The notes: generated from the letters alone by a model not told the origin. DNA of 64,000 nt from Methylophilaceae bacterium (GCA_028244835.1 JAOKBJ010000004.1:1-64000); one strand, 5' to 3'; shown: positions 8,779-17,524, numbered from the stretch's first letter. Numbers and translations are program-made.

Positions 8779-9711
8779 ATGAAAAAAAAATTAATTAGCT
8801 TAATAACCCCATGCTTTAATGAATTTGATAATATAGACGAACTTTGTGGTCGTATTAGAAAAGTTATGGAATCGTTACCATATGATTATGAACATATATT
8901 TATTGATAATAATTCAAATGATGGCACGATAGAAAAGATTAGAAAAATTATATCTAAAGATAAAAAAATTAAAATGATAGTAAATTCAAGAAATTATGGC
9001 CATCTAACATCTCCTTATTATGGAATAATGCAAACTACTGGTAATGCAACTATTTGCTTAGCTTCAGATCTTCAAGACCCTCCGGAATTAATTATAAAGT
9101 TTTTAACTGCATGGGAAAAAGGTAATGATTTAGTTTTAGCAATAAAAGTTAATGAAAAATTAACAATAATGAGTATTTTGCGTAAAAATTATTACAGATT
9201 ACTTAGTAAAATTTCCAGTAACGAAATTTATAAAGATGCAACAGGATTTGGACTTTATGATAAGTCTATTGTTAAAAAATTAATACAGTCTGGAGAGTCT
9301 TATCCATACCTTCGTGGCCATTTAGTTTCTTTAGCATCAAAAATATATAAGGTTGAATATTCTCCAGAAGAAAGAAAATCTGGTAAAAGTAAAAATACTA
9401 TATTTTCATTATATGACTTGGGAATTCATGGCCTTATTACAAACAGTATTTACCCAATTAGAATTGCATCATATTTTGGAATTATAGTAGGTTTAATATC
9501 AATTGGTTTATCGGTAGGCATTTTAGTAACTAAGCTACTTTTTTGGGATTTAATACCACTTGGTTACTCACCTTTAGGAATAATAATCTTTGCTATGTTT
9601 GGCTTGATGTTTATCTTTGTTGGATTAATAGGTGAGTATCTTGGCTTAATCCATAAAGAAATGAGCAATAAGCCAATCGTAATTGAAAGAGAAAGGGTTA
9701 ATTTCGATTAA
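8779..9711 (+). CDS. Family 2 glycosyltransferase, GtrB/DPM1/ArnC-like
   Basis: The 310-residue protein starts with the GT2 signature LITPCFNEFDNIDELC, followed by FIDNNSNDGT and the metal-binding LASDLQDPPELI. Two hydrophobic segments near residues 235-300 form the C-terminal membrane anchor typical of polyprenyl-phosphate glycosyltransferases such as GtrB, ArnC and DPM1. It would load a nucleotide sugar onto undecaprenyl phosphate at the inner membrane. With the GtrA-like flippase upstream and GT-C-like proteins flanking, it fits a Gtr-type modification system. It is the last plus-strand gene of the island. A 137-base AT-rich gap separates it from the convergent epimerase gene, with no clear terminator. 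Confidence 0.88.
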   Translation: MKKKLISLITPCFNEFDNIDELCGRIRKVMESLPYDYEHIFIDNNSNDGTIEKIRKIISKDKKIKMIVNSRNYGHLTSPYYGIMQTTGNATICLASDLQDPPELIIKFLTAWEKGNDLVLAIKVNEKLTIMSILRKNYYRLLSKISSNEIYKDATGFGLYDKSIVKKLIQSGESYPYLRGHLVSLASKIYKVEYSPEERKSGKSKNTIFSLYDLGIHGLITNSIYPIRIASYFGIIVGLISIGLSVGILVTKLLFWDLIPLGYSPLGIIIFAMFGLMFIFVGLIGEYLGLIHKEMSNKPIVIERERVNFD

Positions 9712-9848
9712 ATAATTTATATATAGGTTATAACTCTATTCTTTATCCCATGATTCTAACAAATTAATTCTTTTAATATTTTCTGGTAGTTTTTAAATTA
9801 TCTTTATAGCTATTTGTTTAAGTATAATCAAATTTGTTATTAATTAGT

Positions 9849-10838
9849 CTATTTTAAATTGTCTTTATATGATTGAAATATTTTTATAATAGATTCGTTC
9901 AAGTTAATTTTCGGAATCCATCCTAATAAATTTTTTGCTTTTATGATATTAGGCACTAAATATGTAGCTTTATCATTTATTGAATTAATTATTATTTTAT
10001 TCTCTGCACCCAAACACTTATTAAATTTACTAGCCAAGTTAGTTAATGTAATTTCTTCATCTGAACCAACATTAAAAATTTCATTCTTTATATTTGTATC
10101 CATAATTGTATGTATAAATCTTATGCAATCATCAATATCAAGAAATGATCGCTTCGAATTTGGATTTGTATTTATATAATAATTCTTGTGTTCGTAAGTT
10201 GATTTTATGAAATTTGCAAAAATATATTTAGAATCATCTGCTAGATACATGTTTGGACCAACAATCGCAAATAGCCTTATTATGTTTGCTTTGAAATTAT
10301 TTTTTTCACTATAAAGTAAAGTGATATTTTCTGACGCTTTTTTTGCCTCAGAATAAAATGATAAGTTGGCATCTGAATTCATATACTTATTTGTATCTTC
10401 AGCGATAATTTTATCTTCTTGATTATCGTAAATTGCTGCTGAACTAAAAAATAAGAATTTACTAAACTTACAATTATTCGAAATTTTTAGTAGATTTTCT
10501 GTTCCTTTATAAATTGTATTATATCTATCGAGATTTGAATTTTTTTTCTTAAATCTTTCTTTTGAGCTTGGCGATGCAGCATGAATTACATAGTCATAAT
10601 GTTGAGAAGGTAGGGCATTAATTATTCTTATATCACTTTGAAAAAAATTAATGTTTACAACTTGCTTCTCATTTTTATTAGAATAGTTCTTATTATTTGA
10701 TCGCGTGATAATATCAATATCAATTTCTTTTGCATCTATCTTCGATGATTGGCATATGCTATTAATAATTGCATTTCCAATAAATCCTGTACCACCAGTT
10801 AATAAAATCTTATATTTTCTTTTATTGTTAACCATCAT
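9849..10838 (-). CDS. NAD-dependent sugar epimerase/dehydratase-type reductase
   Basis: This extended SDR of 329 residues has an N-terminal ILLTGGTGFIGNAI nucleotide-binding motif. The catalytic tyrosine-lysine pair is in YSEAKKASENI, preceded by a serine-rich FLFFSSAAIYD strand. NVGSDEEITLTNLA near the C terminus is typical of UDP- or CDP-sugar epimerases and reductases. In CDP-sugar pathways such a protein often reduces the 4-keto group at the end, so it could finish the CDP-sugar made on the other strand. Its start overlaps the upstream FkbM-methyltransferase gene by 11 bases on the same strand, so the two are probably co-translated. The substrate is unknown. Confidence 0.8.
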   Translation of the reverse strand: MMVNNKRKYKILLTGGTGFIGNAIINSICQSSKIDAKEIDIDIITRSNNKNYSNKNEKQVVNINFFQSDIRIINALPSQHYDYVIHAASPSSKERFKKKNSNLDRYNTIYKGTENLLKISNNCKFSKFLFFSSAAIYDNQEDKIIAEDTNKYMNSDANLSFYSEAKKASENITLLYSEKNNFKANIIRLFAIVGPNMYLADDSKYIFANFIKSTYEHKNYYINTNPNSKRSFLDIDDCIRFIHTIMDTNIKNEIFNVGSDEEITLTNLASKFNKCLGAENKIIINSINDKATYLVPNIIKAKNLLGWIPKINLNESIIKIFQSYKDNLK

Positions 10839-11988
10839 TTTTTTTACAATAAAGTACTGTTTCGTATGAAAAACCAGTGTAGTTACGTATATAAAATTTA
10901 TAATTACTATTTATTGAGTTTATTAGGTTTACAATCTTCCATAAGTCAAAGACTCTATGATAAATACTAATTGCTAGATTTGGAGATTTCTTAATAATGT
11001 TTTCAGCTCCTTTGATGGCCTTTATTTCGTAACCTTCAATGTCTATGCTAATAAATGTGTAATCATCTTCACTTATTATGTCATCAAGTTTTTTTACTTC
11101 AATAATTCCTACCGAAGAGCCTTTATTCCCCATTTCACTGCAAAGGCCGCTACCTATAGTAAATTCTTCTGTCTTGTTTTCATCACCAAGAGCAAATGGT
11201 AAAAGAGATATATTATTAGCAATTTTAGATTTATTTTTATTACATAAATCTTTTAGTAGGTTAAAGTTGACTGGATCTGGCTCTATTGCAATTAAGTTGT
11301 TAATTTTTCCAATATTATTAATTAAAGATAATATTGAGTCCCCTGTGTATGCCCCACAATTTATATAATTTCTATAATCTTTTTTTTTGAATATTGTTAA
11401 GTCAAAATATTGCTCACTTATTGGTTTTGATTCAATTTTTTGTGGTTCATGTGTTACGTAGGTTTTTAGTAGGCTAAGAAAAGTCTCTTGACTAATGCTA
11501 TCTTCTAATAGTTGGTAGGCTTGGTTTATTTCATTTGCATCTAAAAAGATTAGATATGGATTGGTATCATAATCATGGTCGTGATGATGTATATTAAATT
11601 CAAATATATTTGGAGCCCAAACAATTTTTTTGAAACCTAAATTTAGTAGATTTTTTGATACCTCATTGAAGCTATTAATATTGCCAATTGAGACAATTAT
11701 ACAAAAATTATTTTTATTTTTTATATTGATAGCGTTATTTGGTCCTATCAATAATTTACTATTTTCTCCATCTATGTCTTGAGCTTTTTCGTTGTATTTT
11801 TTATCTATTATATATTTTGGAATTATATTAAATCTTGATAAGACAGAATTATGCAAAGGTAAATATCCTTCGCCATGCCCATAAACTATTACGTCATAAC
11901 CTTTGATAATTTCTAAAACATGAAATTCATTTTTAAATCTTTTAGATTTGGCTTCATTAATTAAGATGTTTAAGTTTGAATTTATCAC
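10828..11988 (-). CDS. FkbM-family methyltransferase with an extra N-terminal domain
   Basis: The C-terminal two thirds of this 386-residue protein matches FkbM methyltransferases: YINCGAYTGDSILSL (SAM motif I), IAIEPDPVNFNLL, and FISIDIEGYEIKAIKGAE. Such enzymes O-methylate sugars or small metabolites. The N-terminal 130 residues contain YDVIVYGHGEGY, a Rossmann-like stretch seen in some sugar-modifying proteins, and a histidine-rich patch, HHHDHDYD. The histidine-rich segment might bind metal. The gene is the first of a two-gene minus-strand pair with the epimerase and probably caps or decorates the glycan. Confidence 0.78.
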   Translation of the reverse strand: MINSNLNILINEAKSKRFKNEFHVLEIIKGYDVIVYGHGEGYLPLHNSVLSRFNIIPKYIIDKKYNEKAQDIDGENSKLLIGPNNAINIKNKNNFCIIVSIGNINSFNEVSKNLLNLGFKKIVWAPNIFEFNIHHHDHDYDTNPYLIFLDANEINQAYQLLEDSISQETFLSLLKTYVTHEPQKIESKPISEQYFDLTIFKKKDYRNYINCGAYTGDSILSLINNIGKINNLIAIEPDPVNFNLLKDLCNKNKSKIANNISLLPFALGDENKTEEFTIGSGLCSEMGNKGSSVGIIEVKKLDDIISEDDYTFISIDIEGYEIKAIKGAENIIKKSPNLAISIYHRVFDLWKIVNLINSINSNYKFYIRNYTGFSYETVLYCKKNDG

Positions 11989-12012
11989 TTATTTGAAAGT
12001 TAATAAATATTA

Positions 12013-13200
12013 TTATGAAACTATTCCATCAACAAAGTCATCAGTATCAAAAACTTTTTGATATGGAATAGTTCCTTCATACAAGCCGTTCTTATTAACT
12101 CTTCCTCTAATTTTAGGCATATATTCTTTAACAAAATAGTGATCTTTATTCCCTGCCAAACAAGTTCGAACCTCTCCATATGAAAAGTGTTTAATTCTTA
12201 GTCCTCTAGCTAAAATTGCCGAGAGTTTTTCTACAAAGATATTTCCAATAGATAAATGAATATAAGGGCAGGGCATTACATCCCCATATTTTGTGATGGT
12301 AATACTTCTTTTAACTGCAATACAACCAATATCAAGCCCATGCCCCCCAGAAGTTCTAGTAAAGACATCATATTTTTCTGAATATTTTTTTACTTGTTCA
12401 AACTCCTTCTCACCACACATTTCCGATGTGTCGCCTTCCCATACTCCTACTGGTTTAGCATAAGTAACATATATACCCACATTCACTTCTTTGCCCCATT
12501 CGAGCATATTTTTAAATTCTTCTGAATACGCCCTTGATTTTGTAAGGCAAGTCATTATTATTACTTTCAGATTGGCATTTTTCGCATTAACAATACCTTC
12601 CATTATTCTCTTGTAAGAACCTTTTTTCTTTCTGAACATATCATGCTCTTTTTCAATAAAGCTATCTAAGCTTATCTGAACTTTATCAAGTCCTTGTTTT
12701 TTTAAATGTAGCGCTTTTTCTTTAGATAAAAACCATGCATTAGTATCAGTTGCAATATAAAATCGTTCTGGCCCTATAGCTTTAAGGACATCATCAAAAG
12801 CTTTATATGTTAATGGCTCTCCGCCTGATAAAACAAATTGACCAATACCCATCTCATCAGCCTGATCAGCTATCATTTTAACGTCTTGAGGGTTTAATTT
12901 TCTTCTAGTGTCTGCTTTTTCTGCTTTAGCTGTTTTGTGCATAAATAAATCTGCACAACAGTGATCACACTGAAAGTTACATAGGTAGTCGTAATTAAGA
13001 ATAATCAGAGGAATTGGGTCACCATTCTGAGCTTTTTTTATATAGTTTTGAGATTTTTCATAAACTATTGGCTTTTCTTTTTTTGATATTGCTCTATCTG
13101 CAAGCTCTCTATCTTTGACCCATTGTTTTTTTGGGGAAACTTCCCAGCTGATTTTTGCGGTTTGATTTTCTTTTATTGCGACTATAGGAATAGTTTTCAT
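12013..13200 (-). CDS. Radical SAM protein with C-terminal cysteines (SPASM-like)
   Basis: The 395-residue protein carries the radical SAM cluster motif in CNFQCDHC (about residues 75-82) and the SAM-contacting GGEP in FVLSGGEPLTY. The C-terminal part has more cysteines (IGCIAVKR, MPCPYIH, RTCLAGN) that could hold an auxiliary Fe-S cluster, as in SPASM or twitch proteins. Those proteins modify peptides, sugars or cofactors. The gene stands at the edge of the polysaccharide island, with 24 bases between it and the FkbM gene downstream on the same strand. I do not recognise a specific subfamily, and no obvious small precursor-peptide gene lies next to it. Confidence 0.82.
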   Translation of the reverse strand: MKTIPIVAIKENQTAKISWEVSPKKQWVKDRELADRAISKKEKPIVYEKSQNYIKKAQNGDPIPLIILNYDYLCNFQCDHCCADLFMHKTAKAEKADTRRKLNPQDVKMIADQADEMGIGQFVLSGGEPLTYKAFDDVLKAIGPERFYIATDTNAWFLSKEKALHLKKQGLDKVQISLDSFIEKEHDMFRKKKGSYKRIMEGIVNAKNANLKVIIMTCLTKSRAYSEEFKNMLEWGKEVNVGIYVTYAKPVGVWEGDTSEMCGEKEFEQVKKYSEKYDVFTRTSGGHGLDIGCIAVKRSITITKYGDVMPCPYIHLSIGNIFVEKLSAILARGLRIKHFSYGEVRTCLAGNKDHYFVKEYMPKIRGRVNKNGLYEGTIPYQKVFDTDDFVDGIVS

Positions 13201-13346
13201 AAGATTTGTTTAATTACACTTGTTACTTATTATATCAAGCACAAGTTACTAAGTCTATCTTCAATTAATGTAGCATCTATTAAGTAAATTATGGGTTAAA
13301 GAGTAATTGAAAAAACTATGTAAAAAAAGTTAATTTCTAAACAGAG

Positions 13347-14924
13347 CTATTTACTTTTAAAGCTCTTAAGTCTGTAAATATCTCCGTAAATACTTTTATA
13401 ATAAACGTTGGGACTATAGGATAGAATAGCTACTCTTTCATATAAATTAGTTCTTGCAATAGCTCGGGTTAAATTTTTTATTCCTGGTAAAACCTGATTC
13501 GTTGGAAAAATTATTGTAGGCTTTTCTTTCTTTAGTAAGCTAACAAATTCATCTTCGTTCCAATTAAGTTGAAGGTAAGCACTTCTTAAATCATACATTT
13601 TTAATGATGTTGGGAGAAGTCCGGTTAATGGAAATAGAACTTGAGCAAAACCAGCTGTAGCCAGAGTTGAATCTTTATTAGACAACTGTTTAAGCATATC
13701 AGCAGCAATTAAAAAATTTGATTTTTTAATTATTTCTATTTCACTGTAATTATTCTTCCATAGCTGATCGTATGCATCCTTTATCGCGTTTTCTTTATGG
13801 TACACATTTATATTTAACGTTTTAACAGTATTCCCATAAACCCCAGAAATACATAAGATAATGATAGCGACCATTAAATATTTTTTTATAATTTTAGGCT
13901 CATTTAAAGTGACATATCGCCAACCCATTGCCGATATTCCAGCAAGGCCTGGGATTGAGTTTGCAAAATGATAATCAAATCCAATTTTATAAGTAGCTTC
14001 TAGAATTGGAACTAATGATAAGGCGAGCCAGAAGTAGAATCGATTAATAGCAACCAATTTTTTATTTAAAAAATATAATTTGAATAAATATAAAGTGGAA
14101 ATAGCTGAAAGGACAATCCCAAACCAATATTCCTTAATCATAATTAAACTAAATTTAGAAAAGTAAGGGGTTATAAGTTCTGCTGTAAGGTCTGACTGCC
14201 GACCAATAATACCTATGTAAGAATCAAGAATCATCCATGGGCTTCCTCCACCTCGAAGTATAATGAGAATAAATAGAATAGTTACTCCAAATACTACTGA
14301 GCCAATAAGATATTTAGCTAGAAATTTCCATCCATATGCAAATAAAATTGCAACCCCTCCAACAATATAGAAAGGCAAAAAAGGCTCTCTTAATAACACA
14401 CCAAATGTAGCAAGCACTCCTATGAGGTAAAATAGGTTTTTATTTCCCGTATTAGTATTTTGAGAAATAAGAAGTGCTAAGAAAAGAGGGAGATATGCAG
14501 CCCAAATACTATTTCTGAATCCATAATTGATTAATGAGTAGTCATGCATCACCAATAATAAGGCAGCAACTATCACGACACTGAATAAAATACTATTACT
14601 TTCTTTTTCAATAACTTTAAAAAAAACTATGGATGCAATAACTGCAAGACACAAATCAATCCAGCGTAAAGCTATAAACTGATTAATTTCTAAACCATAA
14701 ACCCATGAAGTTATAAGCGAATATAAAACTACTGGAGAAATAGGATCGATATTTTCACCATTGGATAAGACTGAGTAAAAATATTGAGAGTAAAAAGAGT
14801 ATATACCGCCATCAGTTTCTGGATAAAAAGAAATAAAATGGATTCTTAAATAACCAGTAGTTAAAATTGCTACAAGGATCGCAATTAAAGTACTTAAAGC
14901 TTTATAATTTCTACTAGCAAACAT
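13347..14924 (-). CDS. Polytopic membrane protein, probable GT-C-type glycosyltransferase
   Basis: The 525-residue product has about ten hydrophobic segments over its first 370 residues and then a soluble C-terminal domain of about 150 residues. That is the layout of lipid-linked-sugar glycosyltransferases of the GT-C fold. An acidic ETDGG motif lies in the first periplasmic loop. It is a paralog of the partial protein at 1-721, so duplicates of this gene flank the sugar operon. It may transfer the polyprenyl-linked sugar to the growing surface glycan. I base the function on topology and context only. The upstream gap of 191 bases also holds the rubrerythrin promoter region. Confidence 0.75.
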   Translation of the reverse strand: MFASRNYKALSTLIAILVAILTTGYLRIHFISFYPETDGGIYSFYSQYFYSVLSNGENIDPISPVVLYSLITSWVYGLEINQFIALRWIDLCLAVIASIVFFKVIEKESNSILFSVVIVAALLLVMHDYSLINYGFRNSIWAAYLPLFLALLISQNTNTGNKNLFYLIGVLATFGVLLREPFLPFYIVGGVAILFAYGWKFLAKYLIGSVVFGVTILFILIILRGGGSPWMILDSYIGIIGRQSDLTAELITPYFSKFSLIMIKEYWFGIVLSAISTLYLFKLYFLNKKLVAINRFYFWLALSLVPILEATYKIGFDYHFANSIPGLAGISAMGWRYVTLNEPKIIKKYLMVAIIILCISGVYGNTVKTLNINVYHKENAIKDAYDQLWKNNYSEIEIIKKSNFLIAADMLKQLSNKDSTLATAGFAQVLFPLTGLLPTSLKMYDLRSAYLQLNWNEDEFVSLLKKEKPTIIFPTNQVLPGIKNLTRAIARTNLYERVAILSYSPNVYYKSIYGDIYRLKSFKSK

Positions 14925-14960
14925 ACATACCTTATTGTAAAAACTGATCGGACATTCTAT

Positions 14961-15012
14961 TTTAAATATAAATTTAGATTTTAATAATTATCATGATTTA
15001 AATATAAATTTA
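14961..15012 (+). repeat. Pair of perfect 16-bp direct repeats upstream of the rubrerythrin gene
   Basis: The sequence TTTAAATATAAATTTA occurs at 14961-14976 and again at 14997-15012, 36 bases apart start to start. A close relative (TTTAAATATAAACTTTA) occurs near 18849 in the SDR/pentapeptide intergenic region. The pair sits about 105-155 bases before the rubrerythrin start codon, where a stress regulator could bind. The region is very AT-rich, so chance similarity cannot be excluded. Confidence 0.4.
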
Positions 15013-15115
15013 TATTTTTCATTCCCCTAGGAAGACAATAAATATATCATAGAGATTAAGCACTAAGTTAGTTTTTAATCACAACTTGTTATATTTATTA
15101 TTAGGAGTAATAAAA

Positions 15116-15538
15116 ATGGCTTTAAAAGGAAGCAAGACAGAACAAAACTTAAAAGATGCCTTTTCAGGTGAATCTCAAGCAAATCGCCGTTATCTTTATT
15201 TTGCAGCAAAAGCAGATGTAGAAGGGTATAACGATGTCGCCGCCTTATTTAGATCAACTGCAGAAGGTGAGACAGGACATGCTCATGGACATTTGGAATA
15301 TCTTGAAGAATGTGGTGATCCTGCAACAGGACTACCTATTGGTACTACAGAAAATAATCTCAAAGCTGCTGTAGCTGGAGAGACTCATGAATATACAGAT
15401 ATGTATCCTGGTATGGCAAAAACTGCCAGAGATGAAGGTTTTGATGAAGTTGCAGATTGGTTTGAAACGCTTGCTAAAGCAGAGCGGTCTCATGCTAATC
15501 GTTATGTAAAAGCATTAGGTGAATTAGTGGAAATGTAA
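15116..15538 (+). CDS. Rubrerythrin-family diiron protein without a rubredoxin domain
   Basis: I place the start at the ATG at 15116, not at 15086. It is preceded by a good AGGAG ribosome-binding site and the product then begins [10 protein letters not shown], as in the family. The resulting 140 residues form a four-helix ferritin-like domain. Diiron-ligand helices are visible: [38 protein letters not shown] and [11 protein letters not shown]. The usual C-terminal CxxC rubredoxin domain is absent. Such proteins reduce peroxide in the cytoplasm. A terminator follows at once, then an Fe-S protein gene and a DUF3501 gene that commonly travel with this type of rubrerythrin. Confidence 0.92.
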   Translation: MALKGSKTEQNLKDAFSGESQANRRYLYFAAKADVEGYNDVAALFRSTAEGETGHAHGHLEYLEECGDPATGLPIGTTENNLKAAVAGETHEYTDMYPGMAKTARDEGFDEVADWFETLAKAERSHANRYVKALGELVEM

Positions 15539-15546
15539 TAAAAAAT

Positions 15547-15576
15547 CGGGGAATATTCCTTCCCCAGTTTTTTTAT
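15547..15576 (+). terminator. Rho-independent terminator after the rubrerythrin gene
   Basis: A GGGGAA / TTCCCC stem with a 6-base loop is followed by a run of seven T. It lies 9 bases after the rubrerythrin stop and before the Fe-S protein gene, so read-through would be partial at most. Confidence 0.85.
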
Positions 15577-15591
15577 TATTTTGAGACATCT

Positions 15592-16923
15592 ATGAATACT
15601 CCAAAAGAAGGCAATCTAGAAGCACCAACGCGCCATCCTATTGATTGGAAAAATCCAGACTATTTTAGTGAAGAGTTACTTAATCAAGAATTAGAACGAG
15701 TTTTTGATATCTGCCATGGTTGTAGAAGATGTGTAAGTCTTTGCCAGTCATTCCCGGTGTTATTTGATTTAGTAGATGAATCAAGCACTATGGAGGTAGA
15801 TGGTGTTGATAAAGCGGATTTCACAAAAGTGGTAGACCAATGCTATATGTGTGATTTATGTTATATGACAAAATGTCCTTATGTACCCCCTCATGAATGG
15901 AATGTGGATTTCCCCCATCTAATGTTAAGAGCTAAAGCGATTAAGTATAAAAAAGGAAAAGTTAAGCTTAGAGATAAAGTTCTTACTAGCACTGACAATG
16001 TTGGCAACTTTGCAGGAATTCCGATTATCGCGCCAACTATCAATGCCATAAATAAAGTTGGTGTTGCAAGAAAAGGACTAGAGCTAGTTGCGGGAATCCA
16101 TTCAAAAGCTTGGCTACCAAAATTCGAAAGTAATACTTTAAGAAAAAGGCTTAAAAATTATAAAAGTGATTTATTGGCAGAGCCAGCAGGAATAACAACC
16201 GGAAAAGTGGCTTTATTCTCTACTTGCTTTACGAACCGAAATGAGCCTGGTCCTGGAGAGGATTTAGTTAAAGTTTTTGAGCACAATAAAATTTTAATTA
16301 CGCTTACTGAAAAAGAGAGCTGCTGCGCTATTCCAAAGCTTGAGTTAGGAAATCTTGAAGCAGTCGAAGAAGCCAAAGAAGTTAATATTCCAATTTTAGC
16401 TAAACTTGTTGACGAAGGCTGGGACCTAACAGCACTAATTCCATCTTGTGTTTTAATGTTCAAACAAGAACTTCCGTTAATGTTCCCAGATGATAATGAC
16501 GTTATTAAAGTAAAAAACGCATTTTATGATCCATTTGAATATTTAATGTTAAGAAATAAAGAGAATAAGTTTTTAACTGATTTTAAAAAAAGTTTAGGTA
16601 AGATTTCATATCATGCAGCATGTCACCAGAGAGTCCAAAATATTGGGCCTAAAACTAAAGATACTTTATCTTTAATACCTGATACTCAGGTTGAGATTAT
16701 TGAAAGATGCTCTGGCCATGACGGGACATATGCCGTTAAAAAAGAAAGCCATGATTTTGCTGTAAAGATTGTTAAACCTGTAGTAAGAAAAATTAATGAA
16801 GCAGAACCTGACCATTATGGAAGCGATTGTGCGATGGCTGGACATCATATTGGTCACATTATAGATAATGGTAAAGAGCCAGAACATCCTATGTCATTGC
16901 TTAGAAAAGCATATGATATTTAA
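15592..16923 (+). CDS. Heterodisulfide-reductase-related / GlpC-like Fe-S protein
   Basis: The 443-residue protein starts with a ferredoxin-like region with two cysteine clusters, CHGCRRCVSLC near residue 40 and CYMCDLCYMTKCPY near residue 84. These should bind two [4Fe-4S] clusters. The C-terminal half holds CCG-type cysteine motifs (ESCCAIPKLELGN; HAACHQR), as in GlpC, GlcF and HdrB. It is probably an electron-transfer partner. Its neighbours, a rubrerythrin upstream and DUF3501 downstream, form a recurrent trio in proteobacteria, so I infer that it supplies electrons to the diiron peroxidase. That role is not proven. The DUF3501 gene begins 19 bases after the stop. Confidence 0.85.
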   Translation: MNTPKEGNLEAPTRHPIDWKNPDYFSEELLNQELERVFDICHGCRRCVSLCQSFPVLFDLVDESSTMEVDGVDKADFTKVVDQCYMCDLCYMTKCPYVPPHEWNVDFPHLMLRAKAIKYKKGKVKLRDKVLTSTDNVGNFAGIPIIAPTINAINKVGVARKGLELVAGIHSKAWLPKFESNTLRKRLKNYKSDLLAEPAGITTGKVALFSTCFTNRNEPGPGEDLVKVFEHNKILITLTEKESCCAIPKLELGNLEAVEEAKEVNIPILAKLVDEGWDLTALIPSCVLMFKQELPLMFPDDNDVIKVKNAFYDPFEYLMLRNKENKFLTDFKKSLGKISYHAACHQRVQNIGPKTKDTLSLIPDTQVEIIERCSGHDGTYAVKKESHDFAVKIVKPVVRKINEAEPDHYGSDCAMAGHHIGHIIDNGKEPEHPMSLLRKAYDI

Positions 16924-16942
16924 TAATTAACGGAAAAGTAAA

Positions 16943-17524
16943 ATGAAATTGTTAAGTAAAAAAGATTTATTTAGTTTAGAAAAATATTCAGAAATTAGAA
17001 ATGAATTTAGAACAAAAGTTATGAAGCATAAAGAGAGTAGGCGCTTAGCATTTAATAATCATGCAGTACTTTATTTTGAAGATGCACTCACTATGCAATA
17101 TCAGGTTCAGGAAATGCTTAGAATCGAAAGAATCTTTGAATCAGAAGGAATTCAGCAAGAGTTAGATGTTTACAATACACTTATCCCTGAAGGGGCTAAT
17201 TGGAAAGCAACTTTTATGATTGAATATACCGATGTTCAGGAGAGAAAAGCAGCTTTAGCAAAGCTTATTGGTGTAGAAAGATCTATTTGGATTAAGGTTG
17301 AAGAAAGCGAAAAGGTATACGCAATTGCTAATGAGGATATGGATCGTGAAACTGAAGATAAAACTTCAGCTGTGCATTTTATGCGTTTTGAATTAACAAG
17401 AGATATGATTAATAATATAAAGGTAGGTTTACCAATTATCTTTGGAATAGATCATGATTTTTATAAAACAGAAATAATAGTTTCCCCAAAAGTGCAAAGA
17501 GCATTAATTATTGACTTAAATTAG
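16943..17524 (+). CDS. DUF3501 family protein
   Basis: The 193-residue protein matches the DUF3501 family in length and pattern: MKLLSKKDLFSLEKYSEIR at the start, RRLAFNNHAVLYFED, and MQYQVQEMLRIERIFE. The family has no established function. Family members usually sit next to a rubrerythrin and an HdrB/GlpC-type Fe-S protein, exactly as here, which suggests a role in peroxide or oxygen protection. No membrane segment or signal peptide is seen. A short ACGGAAAAG sequence before the ATG gives only a weak ribosome-binding site. The stop overlaps the convergent AlkA gene. Confidence 0.85.
   Translation: MKLLSKKDLFSLEKYSEIRNEFRTKVMKHKESRRLAFNNHAVLYFEDALTMQYQVQEMLRIERIFESEGIQQELDVYNTLIPEGANWKATFMIEYTDVQERKAALAKLIGVERSIWIKVEESEKVYAIANEDMDRETEDKTSAVHFMRFELTRDMINNIKVGLPIIFGIDHDFYKTEIIVSPKVQRALIIDLN

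Noticed and set aside
9712-9848. AT-rich gap between convergent genes as an RNA gene or terminator
   Set aside because: I see no tRNA-like fold, stable hairpin or T run that stands out from the AT-rich background.
15086-15115. Upstream start of the rubrerythrin ORF
   Set aside because: The ATG at 15116 has an AGGAG site and gives the conserved N terminus; the extra ten residues are not family-like.
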